Positions 6,966 to 15,681 of a DNA stretch of 15,681 bases are shown one piece after another. The position numbers were made by a program, and so were the translations under genes. The stretch comes from an uncultured Solimonas sp. (lineage in GTDB: Bacteria; Pseudomonadota; Gammaproteobacteria; Nevskiales; Nevskiaceae), in assembly GCA_946478985.1 (NCBI GenBank), contig CAMLDZ010000066.1:1-15681 (forward strand), written 5' to 3'. Below the pieces are notes generated by a model. That model did no database searches, was not told the origin of the DNA, and saw only the letters and a program-made list of their open reading frames with translations. The first letter of the stretch is position 1. Every line of letters begins with the position of its first letter.

Positions 6966-9275
6966 ATGTCCCAATTCCGCCGTACTCGCCTGGCCGCCAT
7001 CTGCGCGGCGCTTTCGTATTCATTCGCCGCCGCGGCGCAGGAGCAGGATCCCGAGCAGCAGATCGCTGCGGCGGTGGCAGCCCCCGCCCCGGAGCCTGCT
7101 GACGGCATCGAGGACGTGATCGTCACCGCGCAGAAGCGCGAGACGAATCTGCAGGCCACGCCGATCTCCATCTCCGTGCTGGATAGCGACGCCCTGGCCG
7201 ATCGCCACGTGATCTCGCTGGCGGACCTGGGCGACGGTGCGATTCCTTCGCTGCGCGTGGCACCGTTCTTCGCGCGCAGTTCGGCGCTGGCGATCGGCAT
7301 GCGCGGCATCGGCGCGATGAGCGATGCCAACCAGCCGGCGCGAGACCAGGGCGTCGGCGTCTACGTCGATGGCGTCTATCTGGGCCGCGCCCAGGGCCTG
7401 GGTACGGCGCTCTACGACGTCGAACGCATCGAAGTGCTCAAGGGCCCGCAGGGCACGCTGTTCGGCCGCAACACCGAAGGCGGCGCCATCAGCATCGTCA
7501 CCAAGAAGCCCAGCGGCGAGTTCCATCTCAACAGCAGCTTTGGCCTCGGCAACTACGGCGGTGCGCACAGCGACGTGCATCTGGACCTGCCGCGCTTTCA
7601 TGACATCAACGTCAAGATCGACGGCCTGATGGCACGCCGCGACGGCACTGTCGAGAACCCGCTGCAAGGCCAGCCGGATTTCAATTCCTACGACAAGCGC
7701 GGCCTGCGCGCCGCGGCGCTGTGGAAACCGCTCGATGGTTTCGAGGCGACCTACGCCTATGACGTCTCCCGCGATGCGACCACGCCGTACTACGTGCAGT
7801 CGCTGGAGGCCGGCAGCGTGCCGCGTGCGCCGCTGATGAGTCTGCAGCCCGAGCGCGCCGAGACCGCGAACATCGGCTCGCCGCTGGAGCCCAGCGTCGG
7901 CGAGACCGACGGGCACCTGCTGACGCTGGCGTGGAGCCTGGCCGAGCACCTCGAGATCAAGTCGATCGGCGCTTATCGCTCGCTCAAGCAATCGCAGTTC
8001 GACAACGGCGCGGTCAACCTGTCGGCCTTCGCGCCCAACGGCCTGTTCAGCCGCTACAGCCTCGCCCAGGTCGACCAGCACCAGTACAGCGAGGAGCTGC
8101 AACTGATCGGCAGCAGCGCGCAGCTGCAGTACGTCGTCGGCGCCTTCCTGTTCCACGAGAAGGTCGGCGACAACGCGCAGAGCCCGCAGACGCTGCGGTG
8201 GAACGACGACGGCACCGCGTACACGGTCGTCAGTCTTCCGCCGCTCGACCAGATCCGCGTCGATCGCGCCAGCCGGGTCAAGACCGACAGCCTCGGCCTG
8301 TTCGGCCAGGCCACCTGGACGCCGGCGATGCTCGATTCGCGCCTGCATCTGACGGCGGGCGGTCGCTGGTCTAAGGACGAGAAGAAAGGCGTGCTGACCA
8401 CGGTCAACGGCGCGGAGCCGACGGTATGCGAGGCCGGGGGCGCCTGCGTCACCGGGCCGGTGTCGTTCGACGATTCATGGAATCGCTTCGACCCGATGAT
8501 CAATCTCGCCTACGACCTCAGCGACTCGGCGCTTGTCTACGGCAAATGGAGCACCGGCTACAAGGCCGGCGGCGCCAACTCGCGTTCGCTGACCTATCGC
8601 AGCTTCGATCCGGAAGAAGTTTCGGCTTTCGAACTGGGGACCAAGACGCAGTTCTGGGACAACCGTGCCCGCTTCAATCTGGCGCTCTATACCGCCAGCC
8701 TCAAGGACATGCAGGTCGATTTCAGCGCCGACCTGATTCCGCCCAACACGCGCACCACGCTGGAAACCGTCAACGCGCAGGGCAAGGGCAAGTCCAAGGG
8801 CGTGGAGGCCGATTTCATGCTGATGCCGCTGCGCGGCCTGACGCTGACGCTCGGCTACGCCTACACCGACGTCAGCCAGGAGCAGGCGAGCAATCCGTTC
8901 GCGGCCGGCAATCCGCTGGTGCCGGTGCTGCCGCTCTACACGCCGGAGAACGCCGGCAGCGTCGCCGTCGACTACGTCGTGCCGCTGGCGAGCGTGATCC
9001 TCAAGGCGCATCTGGACGGCAACTGGGCGGACGGCTACTACACCAGCACCACCGATCCGACGCTCAGCGACGACTCGTTCATCGTCAACGGCCGCCTCGC
9101 GCTGGGCGAGATCAGCCTGGGCCAGACCGGCGGCACCGCGGAGTTCGCGCTGTGGTCGCGCAACCTGCTCGACGAGGAGCACGCCTTCCTCAAGAACCAC
9201 TCCGCGGCGCTGGGCACCTACGCGATCTTCAACGAGCCGCGCACCTTCGGTGCCGACGCGATCATCCGCTTCTAA
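6966..9275 (+). CDS. TonB-dependent outer-membrane receptor
   Basis: This is a gated 22-strand beta-barrel receptor that takes up a ligand across the outer membrane using TonB-ExbBD energy. It has 769 residues. A signal peptide covers residues 1-24 (RR...LAAICAALSYSFAAAA, cleavage before Q25). A TonB-box-like EDVIVTAQKR is at 49-58. The plug domain is at about 60-180, with GVGVYVDGVYLGRAQG and the hallmark VERIEVLKGPQGTLFGRNTEGGAISI. The barrel then runs to the end, closing with a terminal Phe (AIIRF) as in outer-membrane proteins. I chose the ATG at 6966 because AGG lies 5 bases upstream; an in-frame TTG at 6948 is less likely. The ligand is unknown. No tonB, exbB or periplasmic binding protein is nearby. 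Its only partner is the secreted phosphatase 22 bp downstream, which hints at a phosphorylated substrate. Confidence 0.93.
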   Translation: MSQFRRTRLAAICAALSYSFAAAAQEQDPEQQIAAAVAAPAPEPADGIEDVIVTAQKRETNLQATPISISVLDSDALADRHVISLADLGDGAIPSLRVAPFFARSSALAIGMRGIGAMSDANQPARDQGVGVYVDGVYLGRAQGLGTALYDVERIEVLKGPQGTLFGRNTEGGAISIVTKKPSGEFHLNSSFGLGNYGGAHSDVHLDLPRFHDINVKIDGLMARRDGTVENPLQGQPDFNSYDKRGLRAAALWKPLDGFEATYAYDVSRDATTPYYVQSLEAGSVPRAPLMSLQPERAETANIGSPLEPSVGETDGHLLTLAWSLAEHLEIKSIGAYRSLKQSQFDNGAVNLSAFAPNGLFSRYSLAQVDQHQYSEELQLIGSSAQLQYVVGAFLFHEKVGDNAQSPQTLRWNDDGTAYTVVSLPPLDQIRVDRASRVKTDSLGLFGQATWTPAMLDSRLHLTAGGRWSKDEKKGVLTTVNGAEPTVCEAGGACVTGPVSFDDSWNRFDPMINLAYDLSDSALVYGKWSTGYKAGGANSRSLTYRSFDPEEVSAFELGTKTQFWDNRARFNLALYTASLKDMQVDFSADLIPPNTRTTLETVNAQGKGKSKGVEADFMLMPLRGLTLTLGYAYTDVSQEQASNPFAAGNPLVPVLPLYTPENAGSVAVDYVVPLASVILKAHLDGNWADGYYTSTTDPTLSDDSFIVNGRLALGEISLGQTGGTAEFALWSRNLLDEEHAFLKNHSAALGTYAIFNEPRTFGADAIIRF

Positions 9276-9297
9276 CCGACATTGACCGAGCCTCGCC

Positions 9298-10368
9298 ATG
9301 AACCGACACTTATACCTCGTCGCGGCTGCCTCGCTGGTGCTGGGCCTGCCGTCGCTGGCCCACGCCAGGATCAGCGCCGCGCAGGTCGAGCGCAGCGATG
9401 CCGGCACGCTCGACATCCGCTGGAGCGCCGATCATCCCGTCGATGTCTATGAATCCGGCAGCCCGCAGGCGGCGATCGGCAAGGCGAAGCTGCTGGCGCG
9501 CGCCGACGACGACGGACACTACTCGCTGCCGGTCACCGACCGTGCGCGCCATTACTTCCTGCTGGTCGACGGCAAGGATCGCCAGCAAGTGGAAGTGGCC
9601 GAGCGCGAAGTTCGGCTCGAACAAAGCTCCAATTTCCGCGACCTGGGCGGCTATTCCGCCGCCGGCGGCAAGCACGTGCGCTGGGGCCTGATCTACCGCT
9701 CCGGCGGCCAGCCCTTGCTGACGCCGGCCGACGTCGAGGCGGTGCGGGCGCTGGGCATTGCGCAGCTGATCGATCTGCGGTCGAGCGAGGAGCGGGTGAT
9801 GGCGCCGACGCGCATCACCGGCGTGCCATACACCGCGGTCGGCTACTCGATGGCCGACCTGTTGCGCGCCGCCGGCATCGGCACGGGCGCGCAGGTCCGC
9901 AATGGCGCCGACATCTACCGCAATTTCCCCGAGATGCTGGCGCCGCAGATCCGCCTGGTCTTCGATGCGCTGCTCAACAAGCAGCAGCCGATCGTCTACA
10001 ACTGCTCGGCGGGGCAGGATCGCACCGGTTTCGTCAGCGCGGTGGTCCTGACGGCGCTGGGCGTCGATCGCGATACCGTCACCGCCGACTACTTGCTGTC
10101 GACGAAGCTGCGCCGTCCGCAGTTCGAAATGCCGCAGCTCGACCCGGCAGTGTGGGGCAAGGATCCGGCCGGCCAGATGTTTCTCAAGATGCAGCAATCA
10201 GCCGAGTGGAAGACTCCGCAGCCGCTGCAGGACGCGCAGGGGCCGTTCCTGCGCGGCGCTTTCGCGGCGATCGACGAGAAATGGGGCTCGGTGGACGGCT
10301 ATCTGCAGAAGGAGATCGGCCTGACGGCGGTGGATCTGGCGACGTTGAAGCGGGTTTATCTGCAGTAG
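9298..10368 (+). CDS. Secreted tyrosine-phosphatase-family protein (PtpB-like)
   Basis: A 356-residue protein with a clear signal peptide (1-23, cleavage after AHA), so periplasmic or secreted. Residues 24-111 look like a small beta-rich domain with alternating hydrophobics. From 112 the sequence matches the Y_phosphatase3 family, which includes mycobacterial PtpB: NFRDLGGY at 112-119, LIYRSG, LIDLRSSEER, and the P-loop C236-S-A-G-Q-D-R242-T-G, a canonical C-x5-R. The C-terminal AAIDEKWGSVDGYL is also family-typical. The residue before the nucleophile is Asn235 instead of the usual His. Family members hydrolyse phosphotyrosine, phosphoinositides or other small phosphate esters; the substrate here is unknown. 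It follows the receptor gene by 22 bp and is probably in the same operon. The start has only a weak purine patch (GAG). Confidence 0.87.
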   Translation: MNRHLYLVAAASLVLGLPSLAHARISAAQVERSDAGTLDIRWSADHPVDVYESGSPQAAIGKAKLLARADDDGHYSLPVTDRARHYFLLVDGKDRQQVEVAEREVRLEQSSNFRDLGGYSAAGGKHVRWGLIYRSGGQPLLTPADVEAVRALGIAQLIDLRSSEERVMAPTRITGVPYTAVGYSMADLLRAAGIGTGAQVRNGADIYRNFPEMLAPQIRLVFDALLNKQQPIVYNCSAGQDRTGFVSAVVLTALGVDRDTVTADYLLSTKLRRPQFEMPQLDPAVWGKDPAGQMFLKMQQSAEWKTPQPLQDAQGPFLRGAFAAIDEKWGSVDGYLQKEIGLTAVDLATLKRVYLQ

Positions 10369-10372
10369 CGCG

Positions 10373-10473
10373 CCCTCATCCGCCCCTGCGGGGCAGCTTC
10401 TCCCGCAAGCGGGAGAAGGGAACAGCACTAACTCCCCTCTCCCGCATCGCGGGAGAGGGGTGGGGGTGAGGGT
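10373..10473. repeat. Two-armed REP-like palindromic element
   Basis: Two related units lie head to head. Unit 1 (10373-10420) begins CCCTCATCCGCCCC and contains hairpins at 10382-10394 (5-bp stem) and 10397-10418 (CTTCTCCCG.../...CGGGAGAAG). Unit 2, read from the other strand (10473 back to 10434), begins ACCCTCAC and contains a perfect 12-bp stem (10434-10445 with 10449-10460) built on CCCCTCTCCCGC. The outer ends CCCTCA/TGAGGG are inverted copies. Such dispersed GC-rich palindromes are widespread between convergent genes in proteobacteria and resemble REP/BIME elements. This one fills the whole gap between the phosphatase gene and glyS, reaches into the glyS stop codon, and probably also acts as a bidirectional transcription barrier. 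Confidence 0.8.
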
Positions 10474-12536
10474 CAGCCCGGCAGTTGCGAAAGATCCGCC
10501 ACCGAGCGGCAGGCGATGTCGAACTTGCGCAGCAGGGCGAGGCGGTTGGCGCGCACCGCGGCATCGTCGGCGTTGACCATCACGCCGTCGAAGAAGGCAT
10601 CGACCGGCGCACGCAGCGAGGCAAGGTTGAGCAGCTGCTGCGTGTAGTCGGCGCCGGCGTTCTGCGCTTCGACTTCTTCCAGCTTGGCAAACAGTGATTT
10701 CTCGGCGGCGTGCTCGAAGCGCGCCGGGTCGACCGTGCTGTTGACCTCACCGGCCTGCTTGAGGATGTTGCGGACACGCTTGTTGGCGGCGGCCAGATTC
10801 GGCGCTGCCTCGTTGGCGACGAAGCCATGCACGGCGTGCAGGCGCTGCCGGAAATCCAGCGGCGCGGTGATGCCGAGCGCGCGCACTGCTTCGAACATCT
10901 CGACCGTGATCGCGCGGCCATCCAAGGGCTGGCCGACCAGGTAGGCACGCAGGCGCTCCAGCGCAAACTCCACCAGCTCGTTGAGCGTGGCCGCCTCGCG
11001 CTTGCCGGCCGGCTGTGCGTCGAGCGCGGCTCCCAGCAGTGCGCGCAGATCGAGCGGCAGTTCAGCTTCGAGGCAGATACGCAGCACGCCCAGCGCGGCG
11101 CGGCGCAGCGCGTACGGATCCTTGCTGGCGCTCGGCTTGGCGCCGATCGCGAAGATGCCGGCGAGCGTGTCGAGCTTGTCGGCGAGCGCGACGATTTGGC
11201 CTTCACGAGTCGACGGAATCGGCGTGCCCTGCTGCGTCGGCAGGTAGTGCTCGCGGATCGCGGTGGCGACGGCAGCGCTCTCGCCGGACCTCGCCGCGTA
11301 GTAGCCGCCCATCAAGCCTTGCAGTTCCGGGAACTCGTAGACCATCTTGGTGACGAGGTCGTTCTTGGCCAGCGTGGCGGCGCGCACGGCCGCCGTCACC
11401 TCGCTGCCGAGCTGCGCGGCGATGTGGCCGGCCAGCTGCGCGACGCGCCCGACCTTGGCGCCGGTGCTGCCCAGATCCTTCTGAAAGGTCACGCTGGCGA
11501 GCTTGTCGCCATACGCCGCCAGCGGCTGCCTGAGATCCTGCTGCCAGAAGAACATCGCGTCGGTCAGGCGCGGGCGCACCACGCGCTCGTTGCCGGTGAT
11601 GACCTGTGCGACATCGCGCGACTCGATGTTGGCGACGGTGATGAAGGCATGCGTCAGCTGCGTCAGCGCCGCGTCCTTGAACACGGTGAAGTAGCGCTGG
11701 TTGGTTTCGACGGTGGCGACGATCACTTCCGGCGGCAGTTCCAGGAAGCGCGCTTCGAAGTGTCCGGTGATCGCGACCGGCCATTCGACCAAGGCGGTGA
11801 CTTCGTCAAGCAGATCGTCGGTGATGCGCGCATGGCCGCCGGCGGCCTGAGCCTGTGTTTCGATCTGGCGCCTGATCTCGGCCTTGCGCGTCGCGACCTC
11901 GGCCCAGACATGGGCGTTCTTCAGCGCGGCGATGTAATCGCCCGGCGCGGCCAGCGTGATCGCCGCCGGCGCGTGGAAGCGGTGGCCGTAGGTGCTGCGG
12001 CCGCTATCGAGGCCGAAGCGGCGCAGCGGCACCACCTCGCTGCCGAACAGGCAGCAGATCCACTGCAGCGGGCGCACGAAAGTTTCGTCGCTGCTGCCCC
12101 AACGCATGCGCTTGGGCACCAGCTCGTCCATCTGTTTGAGCGTTTCCTCGAAGATTTCCCCGATCAGCTCGGCGCTCGGTTTGCCCGGCTGCTGCTTGCT
12201 GAAATGCAGCTTGCCGTCCTTCTCGCCGATCGCGGAAAACTCGACGCCGCAGGACTTGGCAAAGCCCAGCGCCGCCGGCGTCGGCTGGCCGTCCTTGAAG
12301 GCGGCGGCCAGCGCCGGCCCCAGGCGTTCGAGGGTCTGGTCCGGCTGGCGCTCGGCAACGGCGTCGATCGTCACCGCCAGACGGCGCGGCGTTGCGTAGG
12401 TGCGCAGGCCGTCGACGCTGACGCCGCGCTTGGTCAGACCTTCGCCGATGCCGCGGCTCAGTGCCTCGGCGAGCGGCACGACGTAGCGGGCCGGCAGATC
12501 TTCGGTTCCGAGTTCAAGCAGCAAGGCGCGGGACAT
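10473..12536 (-). CDS. glyS: Glycyl-tRNA synthetase beta subunit
   Basis: GlyS is the beta subunit of the alpha2-beta2 bacterial glycyl-tRNA synthetase. It binds tRNA-Gly, while the alpha subunit GlyQ carries the aminoacylation site. The protein has 687 residues, the normal length. It starts RALLLELGTEDLPARYV, the classic N-terminus, and contains TFVRPLQWICCLFG near 150, the highly conserved KNDLVTKMVYEFPELQG...GGYYA near 385-410, and a DALR-type anticodon-binding region at the C-terminus. I chose the ATG at 12536 because the family N-terminus begins there; upstream in-frame codons add an unconserved Arg-rich tail. No Shine-Dalgarno sequence is visible. glyQ normally lies just upstream in the same direction, but here the upstream gene is the divergent katG unit. 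glyQ must be encoded elsewhere, since GlyS alone is not active. Confidence 0.96.
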   Translation of the reverse strand: MSRALLLELGTEDLPARYVVPLAEALSRGIGEGLTKRGVSVDGLRTYATPRRLAVTIDAVAERQPDQTLERLGPALAAAFKDGQPTPAALGFAKSCGVEFSAIGEKDGKLHFSKQQPGKPSAELIGEIFEETLKQMDELVPKRMRWGSSDETFVRPLQWICCLFGSEVVPLRRFGLDSGRSTYGHRFHAPAAITLAAPGDYIAALKNAHVWAEVATRKAEIRRQIETQAQAAGGHARITDDLLDEVTALVEWPVAITGHFEARFLELPPEVIVATVETNQRYFTVFKDAALTQLTHAFITVANIESRDVAQVITGNERVVRPRLTDAMFFWQQDLRQPLAAYGDKLASVTFQKDLGSTGAKVGRVAQLAGHIAAQLGSEVTAAVRAATLAKNDLVTKMVYEFPELQGLMGGYYAARSGESAAVATAIREHYLPTQQGTPIPSTREGQIVALADKLDTLAGIFAIGAKPSASKDPYALRRAALGVLRICLEAELPLDLRALLGAALDAQPAGKREAATLNELVEFALERLRAYLVGQPLDGRAITVEMFEAVRALGITAPLDFRQRLHAVHGFVANEAAPNLAAANKRVRNILKQAGEVNSTVDPARFEHAAEKSLFAKLEEVEAQNAGADYTQQLLNLASLRAPVDAFFDGVMVNADDAAVRANRLALLRKFDIACRSVADLSQLPG

Positions 12537-12741
12537 GGGCGTGGGCGGCAAAAAAGAGCGCGCAATTCTCCGGGATCGCTGCTGAATTCGCCAATTTGAG
12601 CCACAGGGGGCGGGCACGCAGAACGGCGAATGTCACAGCCTGTTCATCTGGATTAACTATCAACTCAGAACAAACAATCAATTTCCGTAATGAATGCGGG
12701 CCGCTTAAGGTACGGCCATCGCCCAGCCGTGGAACCTTCCG
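12537..12741. promoter_or_regulatory. Divergent intergenic region between glyS and the katG unit
   Basis: These 205 bp include a markedly AT-rich patch (about 12641-12692) in otherwise GC-rich DNA, as expected of a divergent promoter region. At 12646-12660 a 15-mer ends in ACTAT and matches about 7 of 10 defined positions of the OxyR half-site pattern ATAG-n-T-nnn-A-n-CTAT. A second, poorer match follows 7 bases later at 12668-12682. The spacing is that of a tandem OxyR site, but the fit is too weak to assert. I see no glyQ remnant and no RNA gene. Confidence 0.35.
12652..12681 (-). promoter_or_regulatory. Candidate sigma-70 promoter of glyS
   Basis: On the minus strand TTGATT (12681-12676) and GTTAAT (12657-12652) are 18 bp apart, each with 4 of 6 consensus matches, inside the AT-rich patch. 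The start would be near 12645, giving glyS a leader of about 110 nt. The match is modest, and the sequence overlaps the OxyR-like pattern that could serve katG. Confidence 0.27.
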
Positions 12742-12924
12742 ATGTCGACACTGAGCCGTCTTGCCGCGCCGTCTGCGCGCGGCGCCATCGCCATCCGGCG
12801 AGATCTGTCGCCACGCCTGCTCACCGCGCCGCTATTCGTGGCCCTGGCGTTGTCGGCCGTGGGCAATCTGCTGACCAGCCCTGATGCCCGCGAGCGCTTC
12901 GCGGCATTTGCCGTCTCTCACTAA
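12742..12924 (+). CDS. Hypothetical 60-residue single-pass membrane peptide
   Basis: I do not recognise this small gene. It has 60 codons, an ATG with GGAA 7 bases upstream, and about three-quarters G/C at third positions, somewhat below its neighbours but consistent with coding. The N-terminal half is Arg-rich (RGAIAIRRDLSPR at 13-25). Then comes one hydrophobic segment at about 27-44 (LLTAPLFVALALSAVGNLL), followed by a short charged tail. That pattern suggests a single transmembrane helix, with the positive N-terminus likely inside the cell. It ends 51 bp before katG in the same direction, so it may be the first gene of a katG-ohr transcript. It could also be a chance ORF in the katG leader. 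Confidence 0.4.
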   Translation: MSTLSRLAAPSARGAIAIRRDLSPRLLTAPLFVALALSAVGNLLTSPDARERFAAFAVSH

Positions 12925-15225
<2,301 letters not shown>

Positions 15226-15265
15226 GCCGCCGCCTTCGCTCGTCCATCACAGCAGGAGCCACATC

Positions 15266-15681
15266 ATGTCCGTAGAAGTGCTTTACACCGCCCACGCGGT
15301 CGCCTCCGGCGGCCGCAACGGCCATACCGAAACGCGCGATGGCTTGGTCAAGGCCGAGCTGTCCGTGCCCAAGGCGATGGGCGGGCCCGGCAAGCCGGGT
15401 ACGACCACGCCGGAAGACCTGTTCGCCGCCGGTTACGCGGCCTGCTTTTCCGGCGCGGTCGATTACATGGCGACGCAGCTCAAGCTCAAGCCGACTTCGC
15501 TGGAAGTCGAGGCGGCGGTCGGCATCGGCAAGCACGACGGCGGCTTCGGCCTGCAGGTCGAGCTGACCGTCTGGGTCAGCGGCCTGCCCGACGAGGACGC
15601 GCAGAAGATCGTCGAGGCCGGCCACCAGTTCTGCCCGTACTCCAAGGCCACGCGCGGCAACATCGAGGTCAAGCTGAAGAC
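15266..15681 (+). CDS. ohr: Organic hydroperoxide resistance protein Ohr (3' end cut by window)
   Basis: Ohr is a thiol peroxidase of the OsmC/Ohr family that reduces organic and fatty-acid hydroperoxides, usually with lipoylated partners. 138 full codons are visible and no stop is reached; the family is about 140-143 residues, so only a few are missing. Signatures are the N-terminal VLYTAHAVASGGRNG, the FAAGYAACFSGA segment with peroxidatic C60, and HQFCPYSKATRGNIEV with resolving C123. R17 and E50 correspond to the Arg and Glu that orient the active site. The GTTTPEDLFAAGY and CPYS motifs favour Ohr over OsmC. AGGAG lies 7 bases before the ATG. It sits 40 bp after katG, giving one transcript against both hydrogen peroxide and organic peroxides. 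Confidence 0.95.
   Translation, partial: MSVEVLYTAHAVASGGRNGHTETRDGLVKAELSVPKAMGGPGKPGTTTPEDLFAAGYAACFSGAVDYMATQLKLKPTSLEVEAAVGIGKHDGGFGLQVELTVWVSGLPDEDAQKIVEAGHQFCPYSKATRGNIEVKLK

Noticed and set aside
7020..8348. A 442-codon minus-strand ORF antisense to the receptor gene
   Set aside because: The receptor frame has a signal peptide, TonB box, plug motif and terminal Phe. The antisense product is low-complexity Arg/Ala/Asp/Val.
10710..12599. A 629-codon plus-strand ORF antisense to glyS
   Set aside because: GlyS is clear on the minus strand. The antisense product has biased composition and overlaps the intergenic region without a start signal.
12690..12884. A 64-codon plus-strand ORF overlapping the 60-codon ORF upstream of katG
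   Set aside because: It has no ribosome-binding site and an Arg/His/Pro-rich, shadow-like product. The overlapping frame from 12742 has a better start and a coherent membrane segment.

Overview
The window comes from a GC-rich proteobacterium. I read it as a gammaproteobacterium, probably near the Xanthomonadales/Nevskiales. The order rpsU-yqeY-dnaG-rpoD with divergent tsaD-folB, and the sigma-70 sequence ending in an HPSR...LRSFLDE-type tail, fit that group. The narrower placement is an inference. Coding strands use mostly G/C at third codon positions, which produces many long antisense shadow ORFs. I see no tRNA, rRNA, insertion sequence or CRISPR array.

Layout. On the minus strand, 4683 down to 74 is the macromolecular-synthesis operon: rpsU (ribosomal protein S21), a GatB/YqeY-domain gene, dnaG (primase) and rpoD (housekeeping sigma factor). 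It joins translation, replication and transcription in one transcript. A hairpin terminator follows rpsU, a TATAAT box lies just before rpoD, and a strong terminator follows rpoD. Divergent from it on the plus strand are tsaD (tRNA t6A synthesis) and folB (folate synthesis). gmhB (heptose phosphatase for LPS) converges on folB with a 3-bp gap.

From 6923 to 10368 is an accessory-looking two-gene unit on the plus strand: a TonB-dependent outer-membrane receptor and a secreted tyrosine-phosphatase-family enzyme. A perfect 9-bp inverted repeat lies directly upstream. A two-armed REP-like palindromic repeat fills the gap between this unit and the convergent glyS (glycyl-tRNA synthetase beta). glyQ, the usual upstream partner of glyS, is absent. 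In its place are an AT-rich intergenic patch, a possible 60-residue membrane peptide, katG (catalase-peroxidase) and ohr (organic hydroperoxide reductase, cut by the window end). The last two form a peroxide-defence pair.

The most notable observations are: a DnaG whose N-terminal zinc-ribbon fold has lost all four expected metal ligands; a GmhB whose zinc loop keeps its length but has lost all its Cys ligands; a glyS without glyQ, in a glyQ-glyS-gmhB neighbourhood apparently split by two gene pairs; and the receptor/phosphatase unit with its own dyad, the best candidate here for an undescribed small uptake-and-processing system.
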